NCBI RefSeq assembly: GCF_028502605.1
Contig: NC_079237.1
Span: forward strand, 3,782,001 to 3,846,000
Reading direction: 5' to 3'
Source of the DNA: Trichoderma breve
Taxonomy: Eukaryota; Ascomycota; Sordariomycetes; Hypocreales; Hypocreaceae
DNA length: 64,000 nucleotides
This document shows, piece by piece, positions 13,001 through 22,155 of the stretch. The translations under genes and the position numbers were made by a program. The notes beneath the pieces are model-generated. The model searched no databases and was not told where the DNA came from. It was given only the letters and a program-made list of their open reading frames with translations. Each line of letters opens with the position of its first letter. The first letter of the stretch is position 1.

Positions 13001-14252
13001 TTTCAACGTCATCGAGCCCGAGGGACTGGAGAGGCAAATGAGTGACGACGGCGAGAAGATTACGGCCGAAAACCTGGCGTGTCCAAACCCGATCATAGTC
13101 AATAGCTCGGGAATTGAGGGCATCTTTGACATACAACGAATTGTTGTGACAATGATTGACCGGGAGAAACTGGTGCGGCAAGTGGCAAAGGCAACCAGTC
13201 CGAAGCAAAAGATTTCTGGCTGGTGCACTATCAGCACCGGGTTTGCGAATGTGGCCGTGCATTTTGCGTGTGAGCAGCGCATCTTGAAGACACAATTGGA
13301 CGTAGAAAAGGCGACTGAAGACAAGATCATCAAAGAAACCACCAGAGCGAAGAAACTTCAGGGAAGCATCGAGCTTCAAAGCGTGGACCAAGTGGTAGAA
13401 GGGGGAATGAACTTGGTCGCAAATACCGCGGTTGGCAAAGGCAACCAAGACAAACAAGCAGAAGAAAAGGATACGACGGACTACATACGCGCCACAAAGG
13501 AAGAAAAGACAGTCGTCAGAATGCTCGATTACATTCAAGAGCCACAGCTTCAGCTTGTTGCTGGAGAATGGGTATTGGCGCGGTTCTCTGGAGTTCCGGG
13601 GGCAAAGTGGTTTCTCTGTTTCCTCGAATTGGGCTCAACACATCAATTCTATGGCCAGCGCGTCGCCGCTACTGAAATCGACTTTACCAACTCTGCAGTA
13701 GAGCCTGGACTCATGAGTGCGTGGCAGATATACATGGACCGCAAGAAGAGAAAGATGTGCAAGATCCTGGAAACGTACATCAAGAGCTCTGAGAACGCGA
13801 AGCAAGGTGAAGAGAAGTTGTCAAAAGCTACAAATCTGGCAAATGATAGCTATGACAAGCTTACCGATGCGGGACTCCAGAGATTTGAGACAGCCAAGAG
13901 TTTCTCTCCGATGTCGCCTCTCTCGAAGAGGTTCCCATTTTCGACAAGCAGTGAAGCTGTCAATGATACAAAAGCCAATGTCGCCGACGCTGATGATGAA
14001 GACGATGACAACTTTTTCGACGACCTCCTCGAGCATGCAAAAGAGGCCGCAATATCACTTGGTCATTACACTGTTTTAGCAGCTTATGAAAAGTTTTTTG
14101 AGATGCAAGCTAAGCATATGGACAAATATCTTGCGGTTTCGGTCCTCAAGAAGACTCCAAAGATTCTTCAGAGCGCTGTAGAGAATCTTGATGAAAACAA
14201 AGGATTCCTTCCTGCCATGTTCCATTCTGGAAAGAGAGTACATATGTTTTAG
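10029..14252 (+). CDS. Giant HET-domain protein with interrupted HET domain
   Basis: Intronless, 1407 residues. The start is the ATG at 10029 in the good context ACCATGG; the frame also opens with a TTG nine bases earlier. HET-domain motifs are clear: YCILSHRW (about residues 109-116), RYIWSDTCCIDK (about 361-372) and RAWTLQE (about 448-454), then a downstream VDHVYALMGI element near 700. HET proteins trigger heterokaryon incompatibility, a growth-arrest or cell-death response after fusion of unlike hyphae. The first two motifs are normally some tens of residues apart; here about 245 residues intervene, mostly charged helices rich in K, E and Q that look like coiled coil. The C-terminal half has a proline-rich linker (near 12840-12890), an unrecognised globular region and an acidic stretch (DADDEDDDNFFDDL). 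HET call firm; the rest is unassigned. Confidence 0.88.
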   Translation: MASMTSISDKIARVTDLSNYTDITPEKIKKIFDDIGSSPEKLRAALNLWFVPDFKPTFTRTKDSALSTLQDIEFLEAPDTERPQRPLRMIDLDTGNIVDAWNISHLDSYCILSHRWKGDEITLAHFMRAREKHMERIRTRTGAASNVETLAAQSDDISLVLEQCKLDIIDQQQIIEMILQQESEGLSVEELIKRKVEANEMKWKMNSARQTRDSKKSLVDLSKIEKKMFDTIIHRAGKVVDGNTQDSQNAGIPTATAESIVSGGPDMPQPENSDHATTSTVVSKAEEAYAQAEKDFEDLLLKQKAVGERTQIFQKSNRLGDEVDELIRRLQRWKSAIKLNNSIKEAQRIFRTSHFQRRGARYIWSDTCCIDKKNYGELSQSLSLMGDWYSNAEFCLVHLDTNWREADAIDDWLKFGREVKNSGDKVPAATPNIPSFREIKSTIEWASRAWTLQELVMSKMTYFVNSEWTPLSRPIENLGDIYPLVPFIELHTQGIESNIYAGPPEVINHAKLSQWKIGDFDALIPYLRETDIELVNESNNGGHWETSYQIEAEQVRESIQLISVLNALGFRFPANMTVETATSEISRAVYLAASDLDRSKRHGSDESGIRLLTELKKNHLPNPSGDASPSDANDTEEVIKFLLLCLVAKAGDLIVSDRRFIADFGGVRPLTTWKSGIARSGFPAQLVLQLSCSRVATVPVDHVYALMGILGVRFPSFHAEGYAKALARLLDEVIVTHNDVSVFNWAGAEMGSPVRGRSMYPASHKAYGTDEDRGRRYNMMISAKVRQDRKQTMVTYHGIIQMLRDAIDCVKDKRRESIPLHWVREITSFISNSSFENLQPQLVNIGKILLYVKLHCEQLKKSASDQSLQNDGLKDATSNDEKSSWSLNLTPSLPSLKSSSEKVTSSLPGFGLSKNIKSGFGKFSSKTSGKAVPQEATPAPPAAPPAPPVPAEPEWKQLDSGVTEYMRIMYDAEKSQGEKENPLPKKIKDIAFNVIEPEGLERQMSDDGEKITAENLACPNPIIVNSSGIEGIFDIQRIVVTMIDREKLVRQVAKATSPKQKISGWCTISTGFANVAVHFACEQRILKTQLDVEKATEDKIIKETTRAKKLQGSIELQSVDQVVEGGMNLVANTAVGKGNQDKQAEEKDTTDYIRATKEEKTVVRMLDYIQEPQLQLVAGEWVLARFSGVPGAKWFLCFLELGSTHQFYGQRVAATEIDFTNSAVEPGLMSAWQIYMDRKKRKMCKILETYIKSSENAKQGEEKLSKATNLANDSYDKLTDAGLQRFETAKSFSPMSPLSKRFPFSTSSEAVNDTKANVADADDEDDDNFFDDLLEHAKEAAISLGHYTVLAAYEKFFEMQAKHMDKYLAVSVLKKTPKILQSAVENLDENKGFLPAMFHSGKRVHMF

Positions 14253-14425
14253 AAGCCTCAGAGCATGAATACAAAATACTTCTGGTGAGCTTAGTTGCGC
14301 TATTATATGCCGTTTCTGTGAAGTTAATTGTATATCTGAGTTCATTGGGTTATAGCGATAGTTCATCTCTAAGCGAAGGCTATCAAATTGCAGGCATCGG
14401 TCTGTTCATCATTTCGTCGAGCTGA

Positions 14426-16176
14426 CTATGAAGAAACCGACGACTCATCTTCTAGTCTCTCTCTTTCCAAGGCTTTAAAAATTCTTGGGGTAGTATCTTC
14501 GTCTAAGAGGCCTAAATAACGGCCTAAATAATAATGAGCATCTGATATAACAATATGGTAAGTACATTCCCTTACTTGCAGCAAGCCAACGGGTTTGTAT
14601 GAGATTTAAGAAATCTCGCAATGACTTGAGAATTTGGATGTTTGTATTGAAGCTGGTTTCATCTCTCATAGAATTGGTTAGAATTTTTGCAGCTTTGTAC
14701 ATCAAAAAGTGGACAAATGGCGGGAAGCTGTCCAGGGAGTTGTCGTCGATATCATTCAGCGGTTGAATTAGGTTGGATACGTCTCTTATTATGTTTTGCA
14801 ACGGCAGAGTGGCTGCGATCAAGTGTTCTTTCATGTTATAATTTAGTGTCCGTTCTCTGTCGCATTTATCGTATACGAGAAGAAGACCGCTGCCAAATTG
14901 TAAACTTTGATACCTCAAGAATTGGGGCAATACTTACATATTACAGATGAGAAGACCACTGGCGTATATTCTTGAGTCTTCAGGCGCCTCTCCAAGTATC
15001 ACAGTTCTCAATGATACTAATGTGTTTACCAGAAGAGCTCCTTCTTCAAGATTGAATGCAATTCGCGGCGTTGGCTCATAGATAGTTAAGTGAACTCGAT
15101 CCAGAAGATTTGTTGCTTCGTATAACCGTAGAAACTGTCGCTGAGGAGAAAAGGGAGTAGACCTGAAAACTGGGCAAACAGCGAATGGAAGTTCTGAATA
15201 AGGTAAATCAGGTTCGTTGGTATGAATGCGTCTCGAGACTGGAGGATATTTGCCGTTTTCAATGGCAATATATCTGGATAATGCTGTTAGAAATGACCTT
15301 GTTTGCTGCTGTTATAGATAGCGTCAAGGTTCATAGTGTATCATCTCGTGTAACTCACCTATCCATAATCTTAATTGCTGCCCACGTCATGCAAAGTTCT
15401 ACCCGTTCCTCCTCTGATGAGGGTTCACTCGAGCGAGTTTCTAAATCTCTACCTCTCTTAAGAATCTCTGCTGCTCTAACCACCCCACTTATTGATATGT
15501 AAGCTGCAGGATATAAGCCGTGTGTGACTTCAAACACTGTAAGGAATAGTCTGGACTGAACAACTTCCGTTGAGTTGACTCCGATCCCCTCGAGTAATGC
15601 GATCCAGCTTTTGGTAGAAAGATACAGATCCTTCAGTAGGGAATCATTGCTATTCATCCAGGTGCTAGATTCTGGAGCAGTGCAAACTAACATGATGGTT
15701 GAACACAGTAAAGTGAAATCGAGTGTTGCATTATCCCAATTGGCCGGAAGTTGGTCGCCTAGCCTTGACTCTGCAATGATAGGGAACCAAGGTTGCATAG
15801 TCCGGTAATATGCAAGCGCCACATCCTTAGGCTCAGTTTCTCGCAATTTTCCGACAATAGCGGTCTTGATCTGTTGCGGACAGAGAGCCTCATCCGGAGA
15901 GATTGTCGGATTCGTAAAAGATGTCACAGATCCTGAAGATGACAAGGTTATAGTCTCATACTGACAGTCTTCTTGTCGACTAGAAAGGCCACGTAATTAT
16001 TAGTGTACAAGATAGATGGAAGCATTTGTGGATATTATAAATCGAGTTTGTAATACTCACCGCGTACAAAGAAGACATTTTGGTAGCGCCCTGTCACATT
16101 TCCTCTTAGACCGGCGGCATCGTAAACACGCCTTCCTAGCATTGGCGGGTTTCTGTGCCTTGTCCGTTGACCTCAT
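14426..16176 (-). CDS. Zn2Cys6 transcription factor, AflR-like layout
   Basis: Multi-exon minus-strand gene. Exon 1 (16061-16176) and exon 2 (from 15979) join across an 81-bp intron inside the zinc cluster, giving CLRCRRSKRKCD...CLLC...C with spacing C-x2-C-x6-C-x5-C-x2-C-x6-C. The long second exon continues to 15359. Further introns lie near 15270-15358, 14890-14940 and 14530-14580, and the last exon ends with TAG at 14426-14428. The C-terminal text RWLAASRYLGLLDED is typical of regulators with the AflR-type helical region. It should bind DNA in the nucleus through CGG half-sites. It is divergent from the NmrA-like gene, and two CGG-N7-CCG palindromes lie between them, so auto-regulation and control of that neighbour are plausible inferences. 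Confidence 0.85.
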
Positions 16177-16325
16177 AGTGAGGTCCTTAGGAAAACCCGA
16201 GACAAATTACCTGAAATCCCTATCCTGCGGATTGATGTTCAGCGTACATTGACAGTCCGAACGCAATCAGCGGAAACATGCGGACACGAAATAATATATA
16301 GGGCCGCATTAGTCATACAGGCTTG

Positions 16326-16338
16326 CGGTCTATTGCCG
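16326..16338. promoter_or_regulatory. CGG-N7-CCG palindrome, site 1
   Basis: Inverted CGG/CCG half-sites with a 7-bp spacer, embedded in TTGCGGTCTATTGCCG. This is the form of target used by dimeric Zn2Cys6 regulators. It lies in the promoter shared by the regulator gene (start 16176) and the NmrA-like gene (start 16615). Confidence 0.5.
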
Positions 16339-16355
16339 ACCTGTGGGGATGGTTG

Positions 16356-16368
16356 CGGACAATTGCCG
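16356..16368. promoter_or_regulatory. CGG-N7-CCG palindrome, site 2
   Basis: A second copy, TTGCGGACAATTGCCG, begins exactly 30 bp after the first and shares the flanking TTG and the ATTG before the CCG. Repetition of spacer length and flanks argues against chance. Confidence 0.5.
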
Positions 16369-16501
16369 CAGGAGGCGTCGGGCTTTTTAGTCGACTCATA
16401 ATAGCGGATGAGCGGGAATGGCTTCATGAAAACTTGTCGTGTGTAATTGATTGAGATTACCAAGTTACAGAGGGAATTTTAACATGTTGAATCGGATCGA
16501 A

Positions 16502-16509
16502 TATATAAA
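16502..16509 (+). promoter_or_regulatory. TATA-like element of NmrA-like gene
   Basis: TATATAAA occurs 113 bp upstream of the ATG at 16615, a usual distance for a fungal TATA box followed by a pyrimidine-rich leader. Confidence 0.4.
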
Positions 16510-16614
16510 ATGATCATGATTCCCAGATGTCCAAGACACTTTTCACACAGCTCATCGTCCCATTACACAATAGCACTCTTTTCTAAACAAGTCTCAACCG
16601 ATTAACCATCCACC

Positions 16615-17573
16615 ATGGCTGTAATTCGGAATGTCGCGGTTGCTGGTGTGAGTAAAGATAATGGGCTTTTATTTCGAAGACATTAATTAAGAGCTGACTT
16701 GCATAGGCTTCTGGCAACATTGGATCATATGTTTTGAAGGCACTCCTCCAGGCTAACTTTAATGTTACGGTTCTTACTCGTTCTCAAAAGCCTGGGGCTT
16801 ACAATTCCAAAATCACGGTAGTAGAGGTGGATTTTACCTCTGTGAACTCTTTGATATCAGCACTTCAAAATCAGGATGCTATTGTATCGACTGTTGGGAA
16901 AGCTGGCTTAGAAGCCCAAAAACTTCTAATTGATGCAGCCATTGCCGCTGGTGTTCAACGATTCATTCCTTCAGACTATGGAGTGTGCACGACTAGCCCC
17001 AAGGTTTCAGGCTTTCCTTTCTATTCTACATTGGCAACCGTTCGGCAGTACCTCGAAGACAAGGCAGCTACGGGTGCTTTGTCCTATACCGTCGTGGCTA
17101 TTGGAAGCTTTTTGGAGTACGTGTTGATGACTCCCGCAGTTGTCAACTTTAAAGAGCATTCGGTTACTTTAATGGACGAAGGCAAGAATAGGATCAGTAC
17201 TTCCCCCCTGGCGAGTATTGGGACGGCTGTTGCGGGTGTATTCAAGAATCCATATGAGACCAAAAATCGTGTCGTCTACGTCTCGGCAACAATTTTGACA
17301 CAGAAACAAATCTTCGACATTGCAAAAGAAATCAAGCCCGAGATAACATGGACCGTTAGCAACATCAAAGCATCGGACATTCTCAAGGAAGGCCTCGATG
17401 CAGTCGCCGCTGGAGACGGTGGCTTGCAAGCTATTGGGAACATATTAATCGGCACTGCCTTTGGAGGCGAGGAATATGGCTGCGCATACGACAACAATGA
17501 CAATTCGCTCCTTGGTATTGAACCAATTACTCATAAGATGCTCAAGAGTTTGATCGCTGCGCAACTCAACTAA
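16615..17573 (+). CDS. NmrA-like / isoflavone-reductase-like NAD(P)-binding protein
   Basis: Exons 16615-16647 and 16707-17573 join at a phase-0 boundary to give 299 residues. The intron falls inside the dinucleotide-binding loop, which reads VAVAG-ASGNIGSYVLKALL after splicing, the GxxGxxG motif of atypical short-chain dehydrogenases. Also visible are VDFTSVNSLISALQNQDAIVS, AAGVQRFIPSDYG and a C-terminal helix with LLGIEPITHKMLKSLI. Members are redox sensors like NmrA or reductases of aromatic substrates such as isoflavone and pinoresinol reductases; the sequence does not decide which. The ATG is in the context CACCATGG. It sits between two Zn2Cys6 regulator genes and shares a CGG-containing promoter with one of them. 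Confidence 0.9.
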
Positions 17574-18078
17574 CACTGCTGCATGCGACAGAACTTGAAG
17601 ATGGACAATGCAATGAGTGGACATGTGCATTGAATATGCTATAGTTGTTTACTAGAGAAATAGATACTGGATAACAGTGCACTGTTCTACATGTCAAGCA
17701 TATTTGAGGCTTCTAAGCACTGAATAGAGTCTTCAAACATTGGTCCCCGATATTCACCTAGTGTAAGCTCCATCCAGCCAGTCAGCTCTAGCGTGCCATT
17801 TTCCATACCCTGCGCTATTCTAGTATAACTCTGTCCATGGGCTTGCAAGTGTGAAGCTCGATGATGTGGAGAGTTCGGCGAAAAAACGCCGGGCCCACTC
17901 GACCTAGCTGTCAGTGACATCGATCTCTCCCAGGCGTTGCTTGAGTCTTCATTCTTTCATCGGATTTCATTACCGGCCGTTGCTCTTTCGCATTTTCACT
18001 TGTCAGATGTACCAGAATATCTGAAACTCATTCCAAGTCACTCTCTCCACTTGGAACAATCCTTCTATCTCCACACAC
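17574..18078. other. Intergenic region, 0.5 kb
   Basis: 3' flank of the NmrA-like gene and promoter of the next regulator. A minus-strand ORF (17687-17920) of 77 codons has no recognised domain. Near 17880 there is a GC-rich patch with CGCCGGGCCC. Confidence 0.5.
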
Positions 18079-20532
18079 ATGGCGACCGCTAAGGCGTGTG
18101 TTCGCTGTCACGGCAAAAAGATCCGGGTAGGGAAAAGAAACCCGAAAGCCAGGAGAAGGCGGTAGAACAACTATGACATGGAACTTACATAGGAATAGTG
18201 CTCTGGTTACCCGAGATGCCGAACTTGCGACAAAGCCGGGGTGAACTGCGAACCCTACACAAGGCACAGGAAGGGAGATAGCCTGGTGTATGTGCAATAG
18301 TTGTTCAACTTCCAGCTTACTGGCGGAGAATCACAAGGTTAATTGGTCGTAGTGAACTCAAATACTATCGACAGAGAACTATATGGCTTGAAGACGAAGT
18401 TTACAGAAATTTCCACATCCAGTGTAAAGACATACCAACCGGGACCCTTCTGCAACCAGTCCATGATGGCTTGATTCCCGGCGCTGAGCAAGGTCTTATA
18501 CGACAACCAAGCATACCTCTGACTCCTTCAGACACACGCGACGACATACAAGATGCTCCAGCTGAAGCCGGTCATGCTGCAGATATTGGTATGCTAGCTC
18601 TAAATGCGACTGGAGAGATGAGATACCTTGGTCCTTCCAGTGGCGCCTTTTTCGCTGCGTATACAAGTGCGCTCGCGCGGTCGTGCATCACAACACAAAG
18701 CTCGCCGAATACTTCATCCAACGCGCAGAATGCAATTTCTGGTCGCGATACGGATACAGGCTTTGCCAGCCCTATGTTACGACTCTCCTCTAGCGATGTT
18801 AATCTCTTTTCCCAGTCGTACAAGATGTGGATACTGCCAGTATATCCCATTCTAACATCCGATGATCTGGATCAAATGGTATCAAGATATAACGAAGGGC
18901 CTGACCTTGATAACTCAGAATGCCGTCGACAACCTGAAATTGCCACAGAAATGATGCTTTTTTATTTGGTGATGGCTCTGGGGGCAATCAATGCTGAAAA
19001 CACCCTGAAACAAATGCGCGGGCAACTTGAGCAAGAGGAAATGTTCAGCATATCCACTCCACGGCCGTCGCCCGTGTCGCTCTGTATGCGGGTTTTGCAA
19101 TTGATGGATGAAAATTTTCAAAAGTTGCACCCCAGCGTCAGATTTATACAAATAATTGTCTTGATTTCGATCTATAGCTCTTATGGGTCTATTGGCTCGA
19201 GCCAGTGGCAGCTTGCTGGCCTGGCGATGAGGGTACGTGCGATCCCTTCTCCCGGGGTGGTTTCCTTTATCTTTCTGTCTATTTTTACACTTGGGTTAAT
19301 ATACTCACAAAGTATAAATGGCATCTATCGTAAACCTTGTTTTACTAATGTGTGCGCAAAGATGGCTGTTGAAACGGGGTTGCATTGTACACCCAAAACG
19401 AATAACCAGTCATGTTCCGCCAAAGACGAAAGCAATCGCTTGTTCTGGACTATTTACATTGTGGAAATTAGCCTCGCCTACAACCTGGGGCGGCCTCCCT
19501 CCATCGGTGAAGAACATATTGCTACTGAGCTCCCAAGGCCCTCGAACGAGAATCTTCTCAGCCTACATCACATCAGACATCGTCAGATCCAAAGCAGGGT
19601 CGTTGCCCAAATATATAGTGTGAATAACCGCACCAAAAACATGTCCACTGAGCAGGCGCAAATATTGATCTCAAATTTGCAACAAGAGCTCGATGAGTGG
19701 CGCATCAACATACCACTCATTTCTCATGCAGAAGGGCAACATCCCTATCCCTATAGGTACGAACAAATGCGCTTGCAATGAGGTTCATCTGCTAATGTCA
19801 TCCCTTGAAAGCTACTGGGAGCGCCTTTATCATGGTACAACGTTCGTTCTACATAGACCAAGTCCACTCTGCCCAAATCCTCCTGCCCAGTCTCTAGAGC
19901 GGTGCATTAGATCAGCGGGTAGCTATATCGACGATGTACTAAAGGTACTGCGAGTTACCAACGTACCGCTTTCCTGGATGCTGGTCCAAGGAGTTTTGTT
20001 CGCGGGATTGACGATGCTAGTAACGGCCAGAACGGGGCTGCGACGACTTCTGTCACATGTTGGGGCGTCATTTCTGCTTGTTGACCTCCATTCATGGACT
20101 AGAAATTGTTCCATCTGTCTCGCTATAATGAACGAAAGACTACGGGAAGATTTGGTATCCAAGTTGGGCTCTCAATTCGAGCTACTCGCAAATGACACGC
20201 TGAGAATAATCTCTGCTAGTATAACATCCCATACGATGAACGCTTCCTCTCGCAGCCCAGCGTTTTCGACAAATCCTGATGCAGCAGGGAATGTCCTGGA
20301 ATCCGATCAGATGTTCACGGCTGATACATCAGATTTCAACTTGAACTTGACAGAAGATTTGAACTATTTCGACATATTCAAGGAGTTCATGGGTCAGGAT
20401 CCTACGCAAACCTTTTGGGATATGTTTCCATATGAACTTAGTCTGGATGCTCCACCAGGCCATCCAGTAGCGGAGGAGGGATTACCATCCATCAACTCAT
20501 CGGAATTGCTCACAAATGAGTTGTTCAAGTAG
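18079..20532 (+). CDS. Zn2Cys6 transcription factor with fungal-specific TF domain
   Basis: Five exons: 18079-18126, 18199-18287, 18338-19232, 19362-19756 and 19812-20532. The first two exons build the zinc cluster CVRCHGKKIRC-SGYPRCRTCDKAGVNC with the standard Cys spacing; exon 3 continues with a linker and LKYYRQRTIWLEDEV. The middle homology region follows, with WQLAGLAMR-MAVETGLH assembled across the 129-bp in-frame intron and DESNRLFWTIYIVEISLAYNLGRPPSI typical of the fungal-specific TF domain. The third intron has no stop codon, so a naive reading would insert 43 wrong residues. The C-terminus is acidic and Ser-rich, a possible activation region. Target genes are unknown; the adjacent NmrA-like and aminotransferase genes are the obvious candidates. 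Confidence 0.88.
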
Positions 20533-20621
20533 AAGGTAATTTGCAAAAGTATCTTTATAGGAAATTTTCTAATCATCCACTTGTTGAATCAGAAGTGTAA
20601 GCTACATATTCAGCCACTGAC

Positions 20622-22155
20622 TTATGCCACTGCACGGAGTTTTCCTACAGCCTTCCGTATTGCCAATATGGCTTCATCGAGCAACGGTAGCGTTAAAGGG
20701 TTACTTGTGTCGGAAGCTGAAGCCAGGGTTTTATATCCAAGCTCATATCTTTCAGCATGGCTTTGAAAGTATAGATAACTCGTGGCCATTCGCAAGCGAT
20801 ATCGACCGCCGATTAATCCATTATCGTCTTCCCCGAAAACGGATCCTGGGAGAGCCGCAACACCGCATTCTTCGATAAGCCAGTGCGATAACTGTTGACT
20901 GGTGATAATACCAAGGGCCTCAAGCTGCCGTGTATAAGGATGGAAAGATGGATACACATAAAAAGCACCCTTTGGCTCTGCAACCGCAAGACCGCACTCA
21001 CGTAAGGCATTATACAAGGCCAACGTGCATCGCTTGTGTAATGCCACAACTTGGCTGCGATACAAGTCCATCTCTGGGCTGGTGGCAAATGCAACAGCCG
21101 CGGCCTCTTGTGCTGGAGCGGAGGCGGCAGACCAGCATTCGGAAGCATATGCTAATATTGCCGATTGCACCTTTTCTCCAAACTCGTTGTTGGGGAAGAT
21201 CGCATACCCTACTCTCCATCCTCCGGCTGAATAAGTCTAGAATTTTGTTAATCAAATGCCTTCCATGTGAATTGCTTGATGAGAAGAAATGTGTACCTTG
21301 GAAAGTCCGCCGGTTAAGATCTTCTGGCCGTCATCGAATTGAGAAGCCGAGCAAGGGGTAGCACTATGATTCTCGGAAAAGCTTATATCTGAGTAGATTT
21401 CATCACTAATGAGAGTGATATTATGGCGCCGACAAAAAGCGGTGATAATCTCAATGTCGTGTTGGCTAAACGCCTGACCAGTCGGGTTGGATGGACTGTT
21501 GATAAGCATAATTCGAGGGTTTCCACCTTCGCTGACACCTCTTTCAAAAGCCAATTCAAGAGAAGATTCTTTGCAACTCGTTAGCTAGATGAACTTCACA
21601 TAACCCAACTGTGAGAAGTAGCTTCAAACCTGTGATGGTATGGCGATCCACTTCATCTGTTTCAACCCAAAAGACTCGTTTACTCGCATGAAGAATTTGT
21701 GGCTCATAGCTAACCCACGACGGTCGCGGCAAAAGCACATCTCCTTGAAGAATATCGAAGAGTGCAAACAGTAACGGCTTCGATCCAGGAGCTATTACGA
21801 CCTGGCGTGGATGAATCGTGTGATTGAGACGACGAGATTGAAACTCGGCAACAGCCTATTTTATCAGTCAGCGTGAAAAGGTGAGCGCTTCGCCGTTACC
21901 AATATATATATATACCTCTCTCAACTTCATCAGTCCCGCCACAGGAAGATAGCTGGTGATATCGCTGGCTTGCCTATGAGCCGCAATAACGCTCTGCTGG
22001 ATGGGAAATGTGGCTTCTCCAAATCCCAGATGGACAACTTTGTGTCCTTTGGCTGCTTGACGATGAACAAGCTCATTGATTTCCAGAGTGGCAGAAAGGC
22101 GTAGTTGACTTGCCAAGGCAGTCAATACGCCGGAATCAGCATTATAGGAGCCCAT
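20622..22155 (-). CDS. PLP-dependent aminotransferase, class I/II
   Basis: Starts at the ATG at 22155 (MGSYNADSG). Exons are separated by short introns near 21860-21920, 21555-21640 and 21236-21297; a TA-repeat lies in the first. Fold-type I landmarks in order: VVHLGFGEATFP near the N-terminus, SYLPVAGLMKLRE, VVIAPGSKPLLFALF, PRPSWVSYEP, NSPSNPTGQ, ISDEIYSD, then GGLSK with the Schiff-base lysine as the last residue before an intron and TYSAGGWRVGY directly after it. The C-terminus contains GGRYRLRMATSYL with the substrate carboxylate-binding arginine. It should transfer amino groups between an amino acid and a 2-oxoacid; the sequence resembles aspartate/aromatic-type enzymes, but substrate is not determinable. 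It is convergent with the regulator at 18079-20532. Confidence 0.88.

Noticed and set aside
12632..13538. Long minus-strand ORFs (187-236 codons) opposite the HET gene
   Set aside because: They lie antisense to an intact conserved frame and show Ser/Cys/Phe-rich composition expected of a shadow frame.
17687..17920. Minus-strand ORF of 77 codons downstream of the NmrA-like gene
   Set aside because: No domain, no splice partners, and it overlaps the 3' flank; not supportable as a gene.
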